Assembly (NCBI RefSeq): GCF_900113835.1
Contig: NZ_FOQV01000002.1
Coordinates: 372,001-436,000 of the forward strand
Direction: 5' to 3'
DNA: 64,000 bases
Source of the DNA: Allobosea sp. OK403
GTDB taxonomy: Bacteria > Pseudomonadota > Alphaproteobacteria > Rhizobiales > Beijerinckiaceae
The notes under the pieces are model-generated. The model saw nothing but the letters and a program-made list of their open reading frames with translations. It made no database searches and was not told where the DNA came from. This document shows positions 24,595 through 33,541 of this stretch, piece after piece (the first letter of the stretch is position 1; each line of letters begins with the position of its first letter). A program made the translations under genes and the position numbers.

Positions 24595-24740
24595 GTCATT
24601 CCGGGGCTTCGCGTCAGCGAAGAGCCCGGAACCCAGAACCGATGCCGGTTCTCGATGACGCGCCCGCATGGTGAGCCTCGACGATCGAGCGCGTCGGTTC
24701 TGGGTTCCGGGCTCAGGCCTGTGGCCTGCCCCGGAATGAC
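24595..24740. repeat. GTCAT...ATGAC palindromic repeat, copy C
   Basis: It begins GTCATTCCGGGGCTTCGCG and ends GCCCCGGAATGAC, with inner arms GAGCCCGGAACCCAGAACCG and the reverse complement near 24697-24718. It is the same family as copy A at 14055. It lies between the convergent flavoprotein and GNAT genes. Confidence 0.85.
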
Positions 24741-24786
24741 GGCGTGGTTCGGGCGAGAATCATCGGTCTCGACGCCACCGCCCGCC

Positions 24787-25320
24787 TCAATCCGCCTGCG
24801 GATACCGCGCCAATTGCTGCGTCGGTGCACCCTCGAGCATGATCTCGCGCTCGAAGACGAAGCCGGATTTCTCGAGCACGCGGCGCGAGGCCGGATTGGC
24901 CGGGCGCACCAGCCCGATGACGCGGCCGGCCCGCAACGGGCCGAACGCGACCGCCATGGCCTCCGCCACGAACTCGGACGCGAACCCCTGCCCCCAGGAG
25001 GCGGGGTCGAGATGATAGGACAGGTTGAGCCCCTCGACGCCCGGCTTCACCGTCAGGCCGCCGAAGCCGATCAGCGCACCCGATTGCTCGATCGCCCAGC
25101 GCCCGAAGCCATGCTGCCGCCAATGCGCAATGTCGCGCGCCAGGCGCTCGGCGCTTGCCGCGGGCGTGTCGGGAACCGGATGCGGGCGATGCGCCACGAG
25201 CTCGGGCCGCTGAAAGAGCGCGACCACGAAATCGAGATCGTCTGGCCGCGGGATACGCAGCACGAGGCGGCTGGACCGCCGAAAGGCAACCGCCTCATGC
25301 TGCTGCGAGTGCTCCGACAT
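24787..25320 (-). CDS. GNAT-family N-acetyltransferase (RimJ/RimL-like)
   Basis: 177 residues. SSRLVLRIPRPDDLDFVVALF at the N-terminus, IEQSGALIGFGGLTV in the middle, and WGQGFASEFVAEAMAVAFGPLRAGRVIGLVRPANPASRRVLEKSGF form the acetyl-CoA-binding fold, with GQGFA as the pyrophosphate loop. The pattern resembles RimJ/RimL-type proteins that acetylate N-termini or small amines; the target is unknown. It lies downstream of csaA on the same strand with a 30-bp gap and could be read from the same transcript. Confidence 0.88.
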   Translation of the reverse strand: MSEHSQQHEAVAFRRSSRLVLRIPRPDDLDFVVALFQRPELVAHRPHPVPDTPAASAERLARDIAHWRQHGFGRWAIEQSGALIGFGGLTVKPGVEGLNLSYHLDPASWGQGFASEFVAEAMAVAFGPLRAGRVIGLVRPANPASRRVLEKSGFVFEREIMLEGAPTQQLARYPQAD

Positions 25321-25350
25321 GGGTCGTTCAGGCAGAACCGTGCGGCAGGC

Positions 25351-25710
25351 TCAAAATAACCGCCCGCCATCCGGCACGGTCAGGGTCGGTGCGAGCAGCA
25401 CGACCTCGCCATCGGCATCCGGCACGCCGAGCGTCAGGACCTCGGACATGAACTTGCCGATCTGGCGCGGCGGGAAGTTCACCACCGCGAGGACCTGCCG
25501 GCCGGGCAGATCCTCAGGCCGGTAATGCTTGGTGATCTGGGCCGAAGACTTCCTCAGCCCGATCGTGCCGCCGAAATCGATCACGAGCTTGATCGCGGGC
25601 TTGCGTGCCTCGGGATAGGGCGCGGCTTCGACGATCGTGCCGACACGGATGTCGACCTTGAGGAAATCGTCGAAGCCGATCGTGGCGGCGGGTTGCGAAG
25701 AGATGCTCAA
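25351..25710 (-). CDS. csaA: tRNA-binding protein, CsaA type
   Basis: 119 residues if TTG at 25710 is the start. TTG is chosen because GGGAGGAA lies 4-5 nt upstream and its bases TTGA overlap the stop of the chemoreceptor gene; the Shine-Dalgarno is inside the last codons of that gene. [38 protein letters not shown] and [26 protein letters not shown] are the OB-fold tRNA-binding domain shared with MetRS C-termini. CsaA proteins bind tRNA and have chaperone-like activity. Confidence 0.88.
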   Translation of the reverse strand: MSISSQPAATIGFDDFLKVDIRVGTIVEAAPYPEARKPAIKLVIDFGGTIGLRKSSAQITKHYRPEDLPGRQVLAVVNFPPRQIGKFMSEVLTLGVPDADGEVVLLAPTLTVPDGGRLF

Positions 25711-27671
25711 AATTCCTCCCAAGCCTTGTCATGGTCGCGTTTTGACATGGTCGCCGCCCCAACATTGCCTGTGGCCCGCGCGGGCCGGGGCGCAGCCGCG
25801 CGCGGCGCGGCGGCCACTGCCGCCTGCATCGTCCTGGCCATGGCCTTGAGCCCGCTGACATCGCCGCCAAGCTGGAAGCGCGCCACGAGCCCGCTGAGCT
25901 TGTCGGCCTCCTGCGAGAGCGAATGCGCGGCGGCGGTCGATTGCTCGGCCATGGCGGCGTTCTGCTGCGTCGCCTGGTCCATCTCGTTGACGGCGGAGTT
26001 GACCTCCTGGAGGCCGGCCGCCTGCTCTTGCGCCGCGCTGGCGATCTCGGCGACCAGCGAGGTCACGCGTGTGATCTCCTCAGCCATGCGCTGCAGCGCG
26101 CCGCCGGTCTGCCCGACCAGCGTGACGCCCTTCTCGACCTCGACATTCGAGGCCGAGATCAGGCCCTTGATCTCCTTGGCCGCCTCGGCCGAGCGCTGCG
26201 CCAGCGCACGCACCTCGGAGGCGACGACGGCAAAGCCTTTGCCGGCATCCCCGGCACGAGCCGCCTCGACGCTGGCATTCAGCGCGAGCAGATTGGTCTG
26301 GAAGGCGATCTCGTCGATGACACCGACGATCTGCGAGATCTCGTCGGCCGATTTCTCGATGCCGCCCATGGCAAGCACCGCGTCGCGCACGATCGAGGTC
26401 GACTGCTCGGCCTCCGTCTTGACCTGGCTCGTCGCCTGGCTGGCGAGGCGAGCGCTCTCGGCGGTCTGGCGTACGGTTGCGGTCAGTTCGTCCAGCGCCG
26501 TCGCGGTTTCCTCGACGGAGGAGGCTTGTTGCTCGGTGCGCCCAGCGAGGTCGTCGGCCGCCTGGCTGATCTCGACCGAACCCGCCTTCATGCTCTCGGT
26601 GTTGGTCGCGATCTGCCGCATCGTCTCCTGCAGCTTGGCGATGGCGGCGTTGAAATCGTCCTTCAGCTTGGCGTAGTCGGCGTTGAAAGCCTCGTTGATC
26701 CGGTAGGTCAGGTCGCCCTCGGCAAGCCGCTCGAGGCCGGCGCCGAGCGCCTGGACGACGCCCTCCTGCGTCCTGGACGCCTCGGCGCGCTCGGCTTCAT
26801 TGTGCCGCCGCGCGCTGTCGGCGGCGTCGCGCTCGGCATTCGCCTGCGCCTCGACGCGGGTCTTGTCAGCTTCCATCTCGGCTTTGGCGAGGCCGGCATC
26901 GCGGAACACGACAAGCGCGCGCGCCATCGAACCGACTTCGTCGGACCGCTCCTGATAAGCGATCTCGGCCTGCAGATCGCCGGCGGCAAGGCCGTTCATC
27001 GTCTTGGCGGTCGAAGCGAGCATGCCCGAGGCACGGCGGCTGAGGAAGATCACGACGCCGAGCATGACAAGGCCGAGCGGCACCAGCACCTTGGCGACGT
27101 CGCCGATCACGCTGTTGAACGCGGCATCGACATCATGGACATGCAGACCAGCGCCGATCGCCCACTGCCATTTCGGCACGGCAATGACATAGGAGATCTT
27201 GAGCGAAGGCTCCTTGTCGCCCGGCTTCGTCCAGCCATAGTCAATGAAGCCGGCGCCCTTCGTCTTGGCCAGTTCGACCATGTCCTTGACGAAGAACTTG
27301 CCGGTCGCATCCTTGAGCGGCGACATGTCCGTCGTCTCGATCTTCTTGTTGGCATGCGAGACGCTGATGTAGTCGAAATTGATCACGAAATAGTAGTTGC
27401 CGTTGTCGAAGCGGGCGCTGGAGATCGCGTCGATCGCCATCTTCTTGGCATCTGCTTCCTTCAGCTCGCCCTTCTCAGCGCGTGCGAGATAGCTGTTGAT
27501 CGTGGAGGCTGCAGCTTCGACCGCATTCTTCATCTCGGCGCGCTTGAGATTGATCATCTCATTGCGCGCCTCGAACAGCGTGAAGCTCACGCTGCCGATG
27601 GCGATGATGGCGGCGAGGATCGCGACCAGTCCGAAGGAGCGGCCGACCGACAACATGGCAAGTTTCTTCAT
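25707..27671 (-). CDS. Methyl-accepting chemotaxis protein with Cache sensor
   Basis: 654 residues from ATG at 27671 ([14 protein letters not shown]), preferred to 27713. TM1 is at ~9-31. A periplasmic single-Cache domain follows ([14 protein letters not shown] [39 protein letters not shown]), then TM2 (~193-212), HAMP segments, and a long coiled-coil signalling domain with the hairpin tip [20 protein letters not shown]. It ends in AWEEF, a W-x-x-F pentapeptide like the CheR/CheB tether. It senses a small ligand and feeds CheA/CheW; none of these are in the window. csaA is coupled to its stop. Confidence 0.93.
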   Translation of the reverse strand: MKKLAMLSVGRSFGLVAILAAIIAIGSVSFTLFEARNEMINLKRAEMKNAVEAAASTINSYLARAEKGELKEADAKKMAIDAISSARFDNGNYYFVINFDYISVSHANKKIETTDMSPLKDATGKFFVKDMVELAKTKGAGFIDYGWTKPGDKEPSLKISYVIAVPKWQWAIGAGLHVHDVDAAFNSVIGDVAKVLVPLGLVMLGVVIFLSRRASGMLASTAKTMNGLAAGDLQAEIAYQERSDEVGSMARALVVFRDAGLAKAEMEADKTRVEAQANAERDAADSARRHNEAERAEASRTQEGVVQALGAGLERLAEGDLTYRINEAFNADYAKLKDDFNAAIAKLQETMRQIATNTESMKAGSVEISQAADDLAGRTEQQASSVEETATALDELTATVRQTAESARLASQATSQVKTEAEQSTSIVRDAVLAMGGIEKSADEISQIVGVIDEIAFQTNLLALNASVEAARAGDAGKGFAVVASEVRALAQRSAEAAKEIKGLISASNVEVEKGVTLVGQTGGALQRMAEEITRVTSLVAEIASAAQEQAAGLQEVNSAVNEMDQATQQNAAMAEQSTAAAHSLSQEADKLSGLVARFQLGGDVSGLKAMARTMQAAVAAAPRAAAPRPARATGNVGAATMSKRDHDKAWEEF

Positions 27672-27775
27672 CAGCGACACCGCGCCCCCCGCGCAAAGTG
27701 AGATTCCCCACATTTGCGTGAAATGGCTAAGGGCCGCTTAACGATGCCTCGTTTTCGCCACGTTTCCGGCCGGCC

Positions 27776-28519
27776 TCAGATCGCCGGCGCGTAATCCTCC
27801 GCTTCGCCACCGCGCGGGCGTTCGTCGCTGCGTTCGCGGCGACGGATATGCGGCCGCTTGCCTGAGCACAGCGCCCGCGCCAGCCCGCGCAGCGGCGCGG
27901 TGAGCCTGTGGACGTCCTCGACGCGCGCCATGATCGCGCCCGCCCTCTTCAATTCGCGATCCAGCCGCGCCATCGTCCGCGACAGCTCGGGCTCGTCGTC
28001 GCCGAGCCAGGTCTCGCCGACGCGCGCCATCAACAGCACCGCGCCCTGCACGCGCAGGCCGCCAAGCGCATCCTCGGTTGGGATGCCCGCCGAGGCGAGC
28101 ATATAGCGCCAGGAGTTCACCGCGCCACGATTGAGGGCAGCAAGCGTCAGCGGATCACGCCGGATGACCGGCATGATCCGGCGCAACCCCTCCTTATAGG
28201 GCGCGAGCGCATCGAGCCGGCGCATCACGAGATCGAAGAGCCGCTCGCGGATGGGCTCACCCGCGAGATCGTCGGAAGAGCCCGCCAGCACGGCGTCGTC
28301 GACGAGGCGCGTCAGCCCGCCGAGCATGGCGAGCTTCGAGGGAAAGAGGCCGCGCAGGCTGGAGAGCGACAGGCCAGCCTCCGCGGCGATGTCGCTGAGC
28401 TCGATCTCGCTCCAGGCGCGATTGGCGGCCAGGCGCATCAGCGCCTCGATCGCCCGCCTGCGCGGATCGCTTGGCGGCGCGGCGGTTTCAGATGTCGGGG
28501 AAACGGGTTTGCGGGCCAT
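27776..28519 (-). CDS. TetR-family transcriptional regulator
   Basis: 247 residues. The N-terminal helix-turn-helix RRRAIEALMRLAANRAWSEIELSDIAAEAGLSLSSLRGLFPSKLAMLGGL matches TetR. The C-terminal part is a larger helical region (PIRERLFDLVMRRLDALAPYKEGLRRIMPVIRRDP) ending in an arginine-rich tail (RPHIRRRERSDERPRGGEAEDYAPAI). The mid-region resembles COQ9-like alphaproteobacterial TetR relatives, so a lipid or quinone link is possible. No divergent partner exists; the gene stands between the chemoreceptor and proC. Confidence 0.85.
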   Translation of the reverse strand: MARKPVSPTSETAAPPSDPRRRAIEALMRLAANRAWSEIELSDIAAEAGLSLSSLRGLFPSKLAMLGGLTRLVDDAVLAGSSDDLAGEPIRERLFDLVMRRLDALAPYKEGLRRIMPVIRRDPLTLAALNRGAVNSWRYMLASAGIPTEDALGGLRVQGAVLLMARVGETWLGDDEPELSRTMARLDRELKRAGAIMARVEDVHRLTAPLRGLARALCSGKRPHIRRRERSDERPRGGEAEDYAPAI

Positions 28520-28585
28520 AGGAAATCTCCTCTCGCGACGCGATCCGATAAAACTAGGCCCCGATCGCGACCGTTGAAAGGCCGA

Positions 28586-29407
28586 TCAGCCCGAAAGCTC
28601 CTCGGCGCGACGTTTAGCGGCAGCCACCGCCCGGCCCATCAGGGGCTTGAGCCCGTCATCGGCCATCAGGACCTCGAGGGCCGCGGCCGTGGTCCCGCCC
28701 GGCGACGTCACGTTCTGACGCAAGGTCGCAGGCGAAAGCGACGACTGGAACAGCATCTCACCCGCCCCCTCGATCGTGGCGCGCGCCAGCCTCTCGGCGA
28801 TTTCAGGCGGCAAGCCCGCCGCCGCCCCCGCCGCCGCCAGGCATTCGACGAGATGGAAGACATAGGCTGGGCCAGAACCGGAGACGGCTGTCACGGCATC
28901 GATCAGGTTCTCATTGTCGAGCCACTCGACCTTGCCGATGCTGCCAAGCAAGGCGTCGGCCGTCGCCCGCTGCGCCGCGCTGACGCCAGGTCCCGGAGCC
29001 GCCGCCGTGGCGCCGCGCTGCACTGAGGCCGGCAGGTTCGGCATGGCGCGGATCAGCGCGGTCGCGTTCGGCAGGCGCGCGGCGAGATCGCCCAGCGTCT
29101 TGCCGGCGAGGATCGAGATCAGCAAAGTCTTGGGATGGATGAAGGCCTGGACGGCAGGCGCCGCCGTGTCGAGCATCTGCGGTTTGGTCGCGAGCACCAC
29201 GACCTCGGCTGGAGCGATGGCGCCGGGCGCGGGGTTGAGCACCATGCCCTTCTCGGTCGCGAGCGCCACCATCTCGTCGGAGGGTTTGGGATCGATCAGG
29301 CTGATGCCGGCCGGTTTCATGCCGATGCGCAGCCAGCCCTCCAGCATCGCCCCCCCCATCTTGCCCGCACCGATGAGGACGAGGGTCTGCGGCAAGGGGC
29401 TGGGCAT
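28586..29407 (-). CDS. proC: Pyrroline-5-carboxylate reductase
   Basis: 273 residues from ATG at 29407; the frame is open to 29488 but that part lies in a palindromic repeat. LVLIGAGKMGGAMLEGWL is the Rossmann loop. VVLATKPQMLDTAAP and AVSGSGPAYVFHLVECLAAAG with LPPEIAERLARATIEGAGEML...NVTSPGGTTAAALEVL form the conserved C-terminal dimer domain and active site. It catalyses the last step of proline synthesis with NAD(P)H in the cytoplasm. It belongs to a reverse-strand series ubiK - ybjN - proC, broken by repeat copy D. Confidence 0.95.
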   Translation of the reverse strand: MPSPLPQTLVLIGAGKMGGAMLEGWLRIGMKPAGISLIDPKPSDEMVALATEKGMVLNPAPGAIAPAEVVVLATKPQMLDTAAPAVQAFIHPKTLLISILAGKTLGDLAARLPNATALIRAMPNLPASVQRGATAAAPGPGVSAAQRATADALLGSIGKVEWLDNENLIDAVTAVSGSGPAYVFHLVECLAAAGAAAGLPPEIAERLARATIEGAGEMLFQSSLSPATLRQNVTSPGGTTAAALEVLMADDGLKPLMGRAVAAAKRRAEELSG

Positions 29408-29435
29408 GGCGGTCTCTCGCAAGGCGGCAACGGGC

Positions 29436-29517
29436 GTCATGCCCAGGCTTGACCCGAGCATCTCTCTATCGGGAAGCCTTCTCGTCATGAGATGCCCGGG
29501 TCAAGCCCGGGCATGAC
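29436..29517. repeat. GTCAT...ATGAC palindromic repeat, copy D
   Basis: It starts GTCATGCCCAGGCTTGACCC and ends GGGTCAAGCCCGGGCATGAC, so the outer 20 nt are near-perfect inverted arms; inner GAGCATCTC/GAGATG continue the pairing. It fills the gap between proC and the YbjN gene on one strand and would form a strong mRNA hairpin there. Confidence 0.82.
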
Positions 29518-29530
29518 GAAAACCGAAAGC

Positions 29531-30037
29531 TCAGGCCTCGCCGACCGTCTCCAGCATCGCGCCCTCGAGGCCTTCCTTGGCCGTCTTTCCCGCCCAGACG
29601 ACGAACTGGAAGGCCTGGAAGTAGCGCTCGCAGGCGTCGATCGCCGCCTTGATCAGCGCGGCGGCCTGCTCGTCGGTCGGCTCCGCCCCGCCCGAGAGCA
29701 GGAGGGCGTGGCGATACATCACCACGTTTTCCGAGCTCCAGAGGTCGAAATGGCCAAGCCAGAGCTGCTCGTTGACGAGGCTGACGAGCTGCAGCACCTC
29801 GGCCCGGCGGCGATCGGGCACCTTCAGGTCGAAGGCGCAGGCGATATGGATCGCCTCGACCTCGGCGAGCCAGGTGATGGCGACATGATAATCGGCCCAG
29901 CCGCCTGTGACCGCGACGGAGAGTTCGTCGTCGCTGTCTCGGTCGAAGGTCCAGTTGTTGAGGGCGGCTAAGCGTTCGATCAGGTCGAGGGGGTTGGAAG
30001 GCCGGTCGAGTTCAGCATCCAGGTCAAGATCCATCAT
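29531..30037 (-). CDS. YbjN domain-containing protein
   Basis: 168 residues; the start is ATG 30037 or the adjacent ATG 30034. It has the YbjN pattern: PLDLIERLAALNNWTFDRDSDDELSVAVTGGWADYHVAITWLAEVEAIHIACAFDLKVP, then EVLQLVSLVNEQLWLGHFDLWSSENVVMYRHALLLSGG. The fold resembles type III secretion chaperones. In E. coli YbjN over-expression affects motility and stress, but the molecular role is unknown. In this group it commonly lies next to proC and the BMFP gene ubiK, as here. Confidence 0.9.
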   Translation of the reverse strand: MMDLDLDAELDRPSNPLDLIERLAALNNWTFDRDSDDELSVAVTGGWADYHVAITWLAEVEAIHIACAFDLKVPDRRRAEVLQLVSLVNEQLWLGHFDLWSSENVVMYRHALLLSGGAEPTDEQAAALIKAAIDACERYFQAFQFVVWAGKTAKEGLEGAMLETVGEA

Positions 30038-30396
30038 GCCCTAAGGTCCAACTGTCGACATCCGCACAAGCGGTCCGACACGTTCGAGAACGGGAACACG
30101 GCGACTGGAAAGCGCAACGGACACAACCCGACTGCCGGAGCGCGCTGGTCTGCGCCCCGTTTCCGGCGGCAGACCCCGAGGCGCGGGACCGACCGTCGAA
30201 TCAACTCTCTTCCTCGACGATAGCGCAGGCGCTGTGACGCTCCCAACACGGCGTGAAGCTCCCCGGATTCGGGGGCGCGGCTCAAGACCCGGCCGCACCT
30301 GTCCACAGCACATGGTTGTGGATGGCGCGACCTAACGGCACGCCGGACGCGAAACCTTCAAGGCGAGGTCTCGAGCCTGGTTTCGGGGGCCTGGCC
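30038..30396. other. Gene-free interval between ybjN and ubiK
   Basis: About 360 bp upstream of the YbjN gene. Overlapping open frames exist on the minus strand but are Arg/Pro/Ser-rich shadows without similarity. TGTCCACAGC and GGTTGTGGATGG (30299-30322) resemble imperfect DnaA boxes but match the consensus only 7/9. No promoter or RNA gene is evident. Confidence 0.4.
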
Positions 30397-30428
30397 TCAG
30401 GACTTGGCTTTTTCAGGACTTGGCTTTC
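30397..30428. repeat. 16-bp tandem duplication across the ubiK stop codon
   Basis: Units 30397-30412 and 30413-30428 (plus strand TCAGGACTTGGCTTTT/C) differ at one base. On the minus strand each contains AAGCCAAGTCCTGA: the first holds the real stop, the second repeats it 16 bp downstream in another frame. Confidence 0.9.
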
Positions 30429-30667
30429 TTGCCTTCCAGCGCCGCGAGGCGCTGCGCCAGCTTGTCGTTTTCCTCGCGCGCCAGCAGCGCCATCTCGCGC
30501 ACGGCCTCGAACTCCTCGCGGGTGACGACATCCATGTCGCGCAGCAGGCGCTCGATCTGCGTCTTCACGACGGTCTCGACCTCGCGGCGCACGCCCTGGG
30601 CAGCGCCGGCGGCATCCGTGGCGAGGCGGGCGATGTCGTCGAGGAAGCGGTTGCTGGTGGTGACCAT
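30413..30667 (-). CDS. ubiK: BMFP-domain accessory factor UbiK (YqiC)
   Basis: 84 residues from ATG at 30667 (GGAGAG 4 nt upstream; TTG at 30679 is less likely). SNRFLDDIARLATDAAGAAQGVRREVETVVKTQIERLLRDMDVVTREEFEAVREMALLAREENDKLAQRLAALE is the BMFP amphipathic helix plus C-terminal coiled coil that trimerises. UbiK assists the ubiquinone-synthesis complex and members show membrane-fusogenic behaviour. Ubiquinone is the electron donor for the bc1 complex encoded at 45933-48743. The stop is inside a tandem duplication. Confidence 0.9.
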   Translation of the reverse strand: MVTTSNRFLDDIARLATDAAGAAQGVRREVETVVKTQIERLLRDMDVVTREEFEAVREMALLAREENDKLAQRLAALEGKKAKS

Positions 30668-31007
30668 GGGGCTCTCCAATAAAGGGGCCTGTCAGCCCGC
30701 GCTGACCCCACATATGGGCGACAAGGGCAAAACCCGCAATCTTTCGCGAGCACGCCCGGGTTGAGTGCTTTGCCGCATCGGCAGGAGCGCCCAAGGGCGA
30801 AGACTGCCTGTCCCCGAAGCCCACCCATATGACTCCAATCGATTCGACGCTCAGGCCGGCAATACGCCTGGGAGCGGGTCCACTTCACGGCTGAAAACCG
30901 CGTCGAGGCCCTAAATCTCCCCGAACTGGACCTCGCCATCCGTTGAGCTTACAACCTGCGGCGCAGGGAACAGCAATCCAAGCTCGAACCAACCGAGCGG
31001 AGGCGTC
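30668..31007. other. Divergent intergenic region, no gene recognised
   Basis: 340 bp between ubiK (minus) and the lipoprotein gene (plus). CCATATG/CATATGGG-like words recur (30709, 30827) without clear symmetry. No tRNA-like fold, terminator or strong promoter is visible to me; both promoters must lie here. Confidence 0.4.
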
Positions 31008-31568
31008 ATGATCCAACGTTTGAGCGGCCTCGTCCTGGGGCCGGTGGCAGCGCTTGCACTCGCGGGCTGCCAGGAAACCACGACGGCGGCACGGCAGCGG
31101 GTCGATGCGCCCGGCGTGCCCGTCTCGGTTCAGAGCATTACCGGCGCGCCCGATTCGGTGACGACGCGCTTTGCCGGCCTGCTCGGCGAAGCGGCGGCCG
31201 AGCGCAGCATGGAGATCGTGCCCGGCGACAAGCCCGCCCGCTTCCGAGTGCGCGGCTATCTCACGGCACAGCCGACAGAGGACGGCCAGACCTCGCTCGC
31301 CTTCGTCTGGGACGTTTATGATGCGGGCAAGAAGCGCGCCCAGCGCGTCCAGGGCGAAAGCCTCGGCAGGCGCGGCGGCGGCGACGATCCCTGGGCTGGC
31401 CTCGACCAGACCATCGTCGCCAAGGCGGCCGCCGAATCGATGGATGCGATCGCGAGCTTCCTGGTGACGGCGCCCGCCGTGGAAGCGCTGAATCCCGGCG
31501 ACAAGACCAAGGGCAAGACCGCGGCGGGAGCCAAGACCGCTTCGACAACAGGCAATAAAAAGCTCTAG
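31008..31568 (+). CDS. Predicted lipoprotein of unknown function
   Basis: 186 residues. The N-terminal MIQRLSGLVLGPVAALALAGC is a type II signal peptide with lipobox LAGC (Cys21), so Lgt would lipidate it. The mature part GYLTAQPTEDGQTSLAFVWDVYDAGKKRAQRVQGES describes a two-to-three strand domain seen in alphaproteobacterial envelope lipoproteins. The Lys/Thr/Ala-rich tail (DKTKGKTAAGAKTASTTGNKK) is probably disordered. No enzymatic motif is present. It is monocistronic and lies 265 bp before prs. Confidence 0.85.
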   Translation: MIQRLSGLVLGPVAALALAGCQETTTAARQRVDAPGVPVSVQSITGAPDSVTTRFAGLLGEAAAERSMEIVPGDKPARFRVRGYLTAQPTEDGQTSLAFVWDVYDAGKKRAQRVQGESLGRRGGGDDPWAGLDQTIVAKAAAESMDAIASFLVTAPAVEALNPGDKTKGKTAAGAKTASTTGNKKL

Positions 31569-31833
31569 GATTCGGGCGGGCTCGACGCCTTCCGCCTCAG
31601 CCAGCCGGATCCTCGCATTGCGCTCACGGTCGCGTTGCGAGCGTGCCTCGGCCAGGGGCGCGAGCGACCCTGGCACGGCACAATCGCGATGAAGCGCCCT
31701 GGACAGGCGGTTTTACACGCTTCTGTTGCAGTGCAGCGGTCGACTCGCTGTCATCTCGCTGTTATGAGCCCTGCGAAATGAGCCAGCTTCGTGCTGGTCC
31801 AGCCCAGCCAAGTCTCAAACGGTGCGCCCCGGC

Positions 31834-32778
31834 ATGCCCTCTTCGATCAAAGTCGTCGCCGGCAATTCCAACCGGCCGCTCGCGGAGGCGATCTGCGCGC
31901 ATCTCGGCATTCCGCTCGCCAAGGCCTCCGTCAGGCGCTTCGCCGACATGGAGGTCTTCGTCGAGATCCAGGAGAATGTGCGCGGCCAGGATGTCTTTAT
32001 CATCCAGTCGACCTCGTTCCCGACCAACGACCATCTGATGGAGTTGCTGATCATCACCGACGCACTGCGCCGCTCCTCGGCCAGGCGCATCACGGCGGTG
32101 ATCCCCTATTTCGGCTATGCGCGGCAGGACCGCCGCGCCTCCGGCCGGACGCCGATCTCGGCCAAGCTCGTCTCCAACCTGATCACCCATGCCGGTGTCG
32201 ACCGCGTGCTGACGCTCGATCTCCATGCCGGCCAGATCCAGGGCTTCTTCGACATTCCGACCGACAACCTGTTCGGCGCCCCCCTGATGTCGCGTGACAT
32301 CAAGGAGCGGCTCGACTGGAAAAACGCCATGGTGGTCTCGCCCGATGTCGGCGGCGTGGTCCGGGCTCGTGCCCTCGCCAAGCGCATCGACGCGCCGCTG
32401 GCCATCGTCGACAAGCGCCGCGACCGCCCCGGTGAATCCGAAGTGATGAACATCATCGGCTCGGTCGAGGGGCGATCCTGCATCCTGCTCGACGACATCG
32501 TCGATTCCGGCGGCACGCTCTGCAACGCCGCCGAAGCGCTGCTCGACCAGGGCGCGAAGGAAGTCTACGCCTACATCACCCATGGCGTGCTCTCGGGCGG
32601 CGCAGTGGCTCGCATCGCCAACTCCAAGCTCAAGGAACTGGTGATCACCGATTCCATCCTGCCGACCGAGGCTGTGAAGGTGGCGCGCAATATCCGCGTC
32701 ATCTCGATCGCCTCGCTGATGGGCGAGGCGATCGAGCGCACGGCGAGTGAATCGAGCGTCTCCAGCCTGTTCGACTGA
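31834..32778 (+). CDS. prs: Ribose-phosphate pyrophosphokinase
   Basis: 314 residues from ATG 31834 ([20 protein letters not shown]); GTG 31822 is less likely. The class I PRPP synthetase is complete: [36 protein letters not shown], the flexible loop and metal site [14 protein letters not shown], and the PRPP loop [13 protein letters not shown]. It makes PRPP from ribose-5-phosphate and ATP for purine, pyrimidine, His, Trp and NAD synthesis and for Apt in this window. queC follows 16 bp downstream. Confidence 0.97.
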   Translation: MPSSIKVVAGNSNRPLAEAICAHLGIPLAKASVRRFADMEVFVEIQENVRGQDVFIIQSTSFPTNDHLMELLIITDALRRSSARRITAVIPYFGYARQDRRASGRTPISAKLVSNLITHAGVDRVLTLDLHAGQIQGFFDIPTDNLFGAPLMSRDIKERLDWKNAMVVSPDVGGVVRARALAKRIDAPLAIVDKRRDRPGESEVMNIIGSVEGRSCILLDDIVDSGGTLCNAAEALLDQGAKEVYAYITHGVLSGGAVARIANSKLKELVITDSILPTEAVKVARNIRVISIASLMGEAIERTASESSVSSLFD

Positions 32779-32794
32779 GGCAAGGAGGCGTCTG

Positions 32795-33541
32795 ATGGCG
32801 ATAGCGGCCTCAGCCAGTGAAAGCCGGGCGCTCGTGCTGTTCTCCGGCGGCCAGGATTCGACCGTCGCTCTCGCCTGGGCGCTGGAGCGCTTCGCCAGCG
32901 TCGAGACCGTCGGCTTCGACTATGGCCAGCGCCATCGCATCGAGCTGGAATGCCGGCAGGTCATTCGCGACCAGCTGCCCTTCCTGTCCACGCTCCATTC
33001 GGAACGGCTCGGCCCCGATCACCTCATCGACCTCAAGGCCCTGGGCGCGATCTCCGACACCGCGCTGACACGCGAGACCGAGATCGCCTTCGCGCAGACC
33101 GGGCTTCCCACGACCTTCGTGCCGGGCCGCAACCTGATCTTCCTCTCCTTCGCCGCCGCGCTGGCCTATCGCCGCGATTGCCGGCACATCGTGCTCGGCG
33201 TCTGCGAGACCGACTATTCCGGCTATCCCGACTGCCGCGACGACACGATCAAGGCGATGCAGGTCGCGCTCGGCCTCGGGCTCGACCGCAGGCTCGTGCT
33301 GCACACGCCGCTGATGTGGCGCGACAAGGCGCAGACTTTTGCTCTGGCCCAGGCGCTCGGCGGACAGCCCTTGCTCGATCTGGTGGTAGAGGACAGTCAT
33401 AGCTGCTATCTCGGCGACCGGGCGACGCGCCATGCCTGGGGCCATGGCTGCGGCCATTGCCCGGCCTGCGAATTGCGCGCCAACGGCTACTCTGCCTATC
33501 TGATTTCTCCAGACGACACCGGACCAAGCCATGACACTTGA
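32795..33541 (+). CDS. queC: 7-cyano-7-deazaguanine synthase
   Basis: 248 residues from ATG 32795, set by AAGGAGG 7 nt upstream. [18 protein letters not shown] is the PP-loop ATPase motif; [19 protein letters not shown] and [29 protein letters not shown] match QueC. Zinc cysteines lie in CYLGDR...[17 protein letters not shown]. It converts 7-carboxy-7-deazaguanine to preQ0 with ammonia and ATP on the queuosine tRNA pathway. It overlaps the transporter gene yhhQ by 11 bp, which couples synthesis and uptake of the same precursors. Confidence 0.96.
   Translation: MAIAASASESRALVLFSGGQDSTVALAWALERFASVETVGFDYGQRHRIELECRQVIRDQLPFLSTLHSERLGPDHLIDLKALGAISDTALTRETEIAFAQTGLPTTFVPGRNLIFLSFAAALAYRRDCRHIVLGVCETDYSGYPDCRDDTIKAMQVALGLGLDRRLVLHTPLMWRDKAQTFALAQALGGQPLLDLVVEDSHSCYLGDRATRHAWGHGCGHCPACELRANGYSAYLISPDDTGPSHDT

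Noticed and set aside
30299..30322. Two DnaA-box-like words (TGTCCACAG, TGTGGATGG) suggesting an origin
   Set aside because: Each matches the consensus at only 7 of 9 positions, only two are present, and no dnaA, AT-rich unwinding element or parAB genes are nearby.
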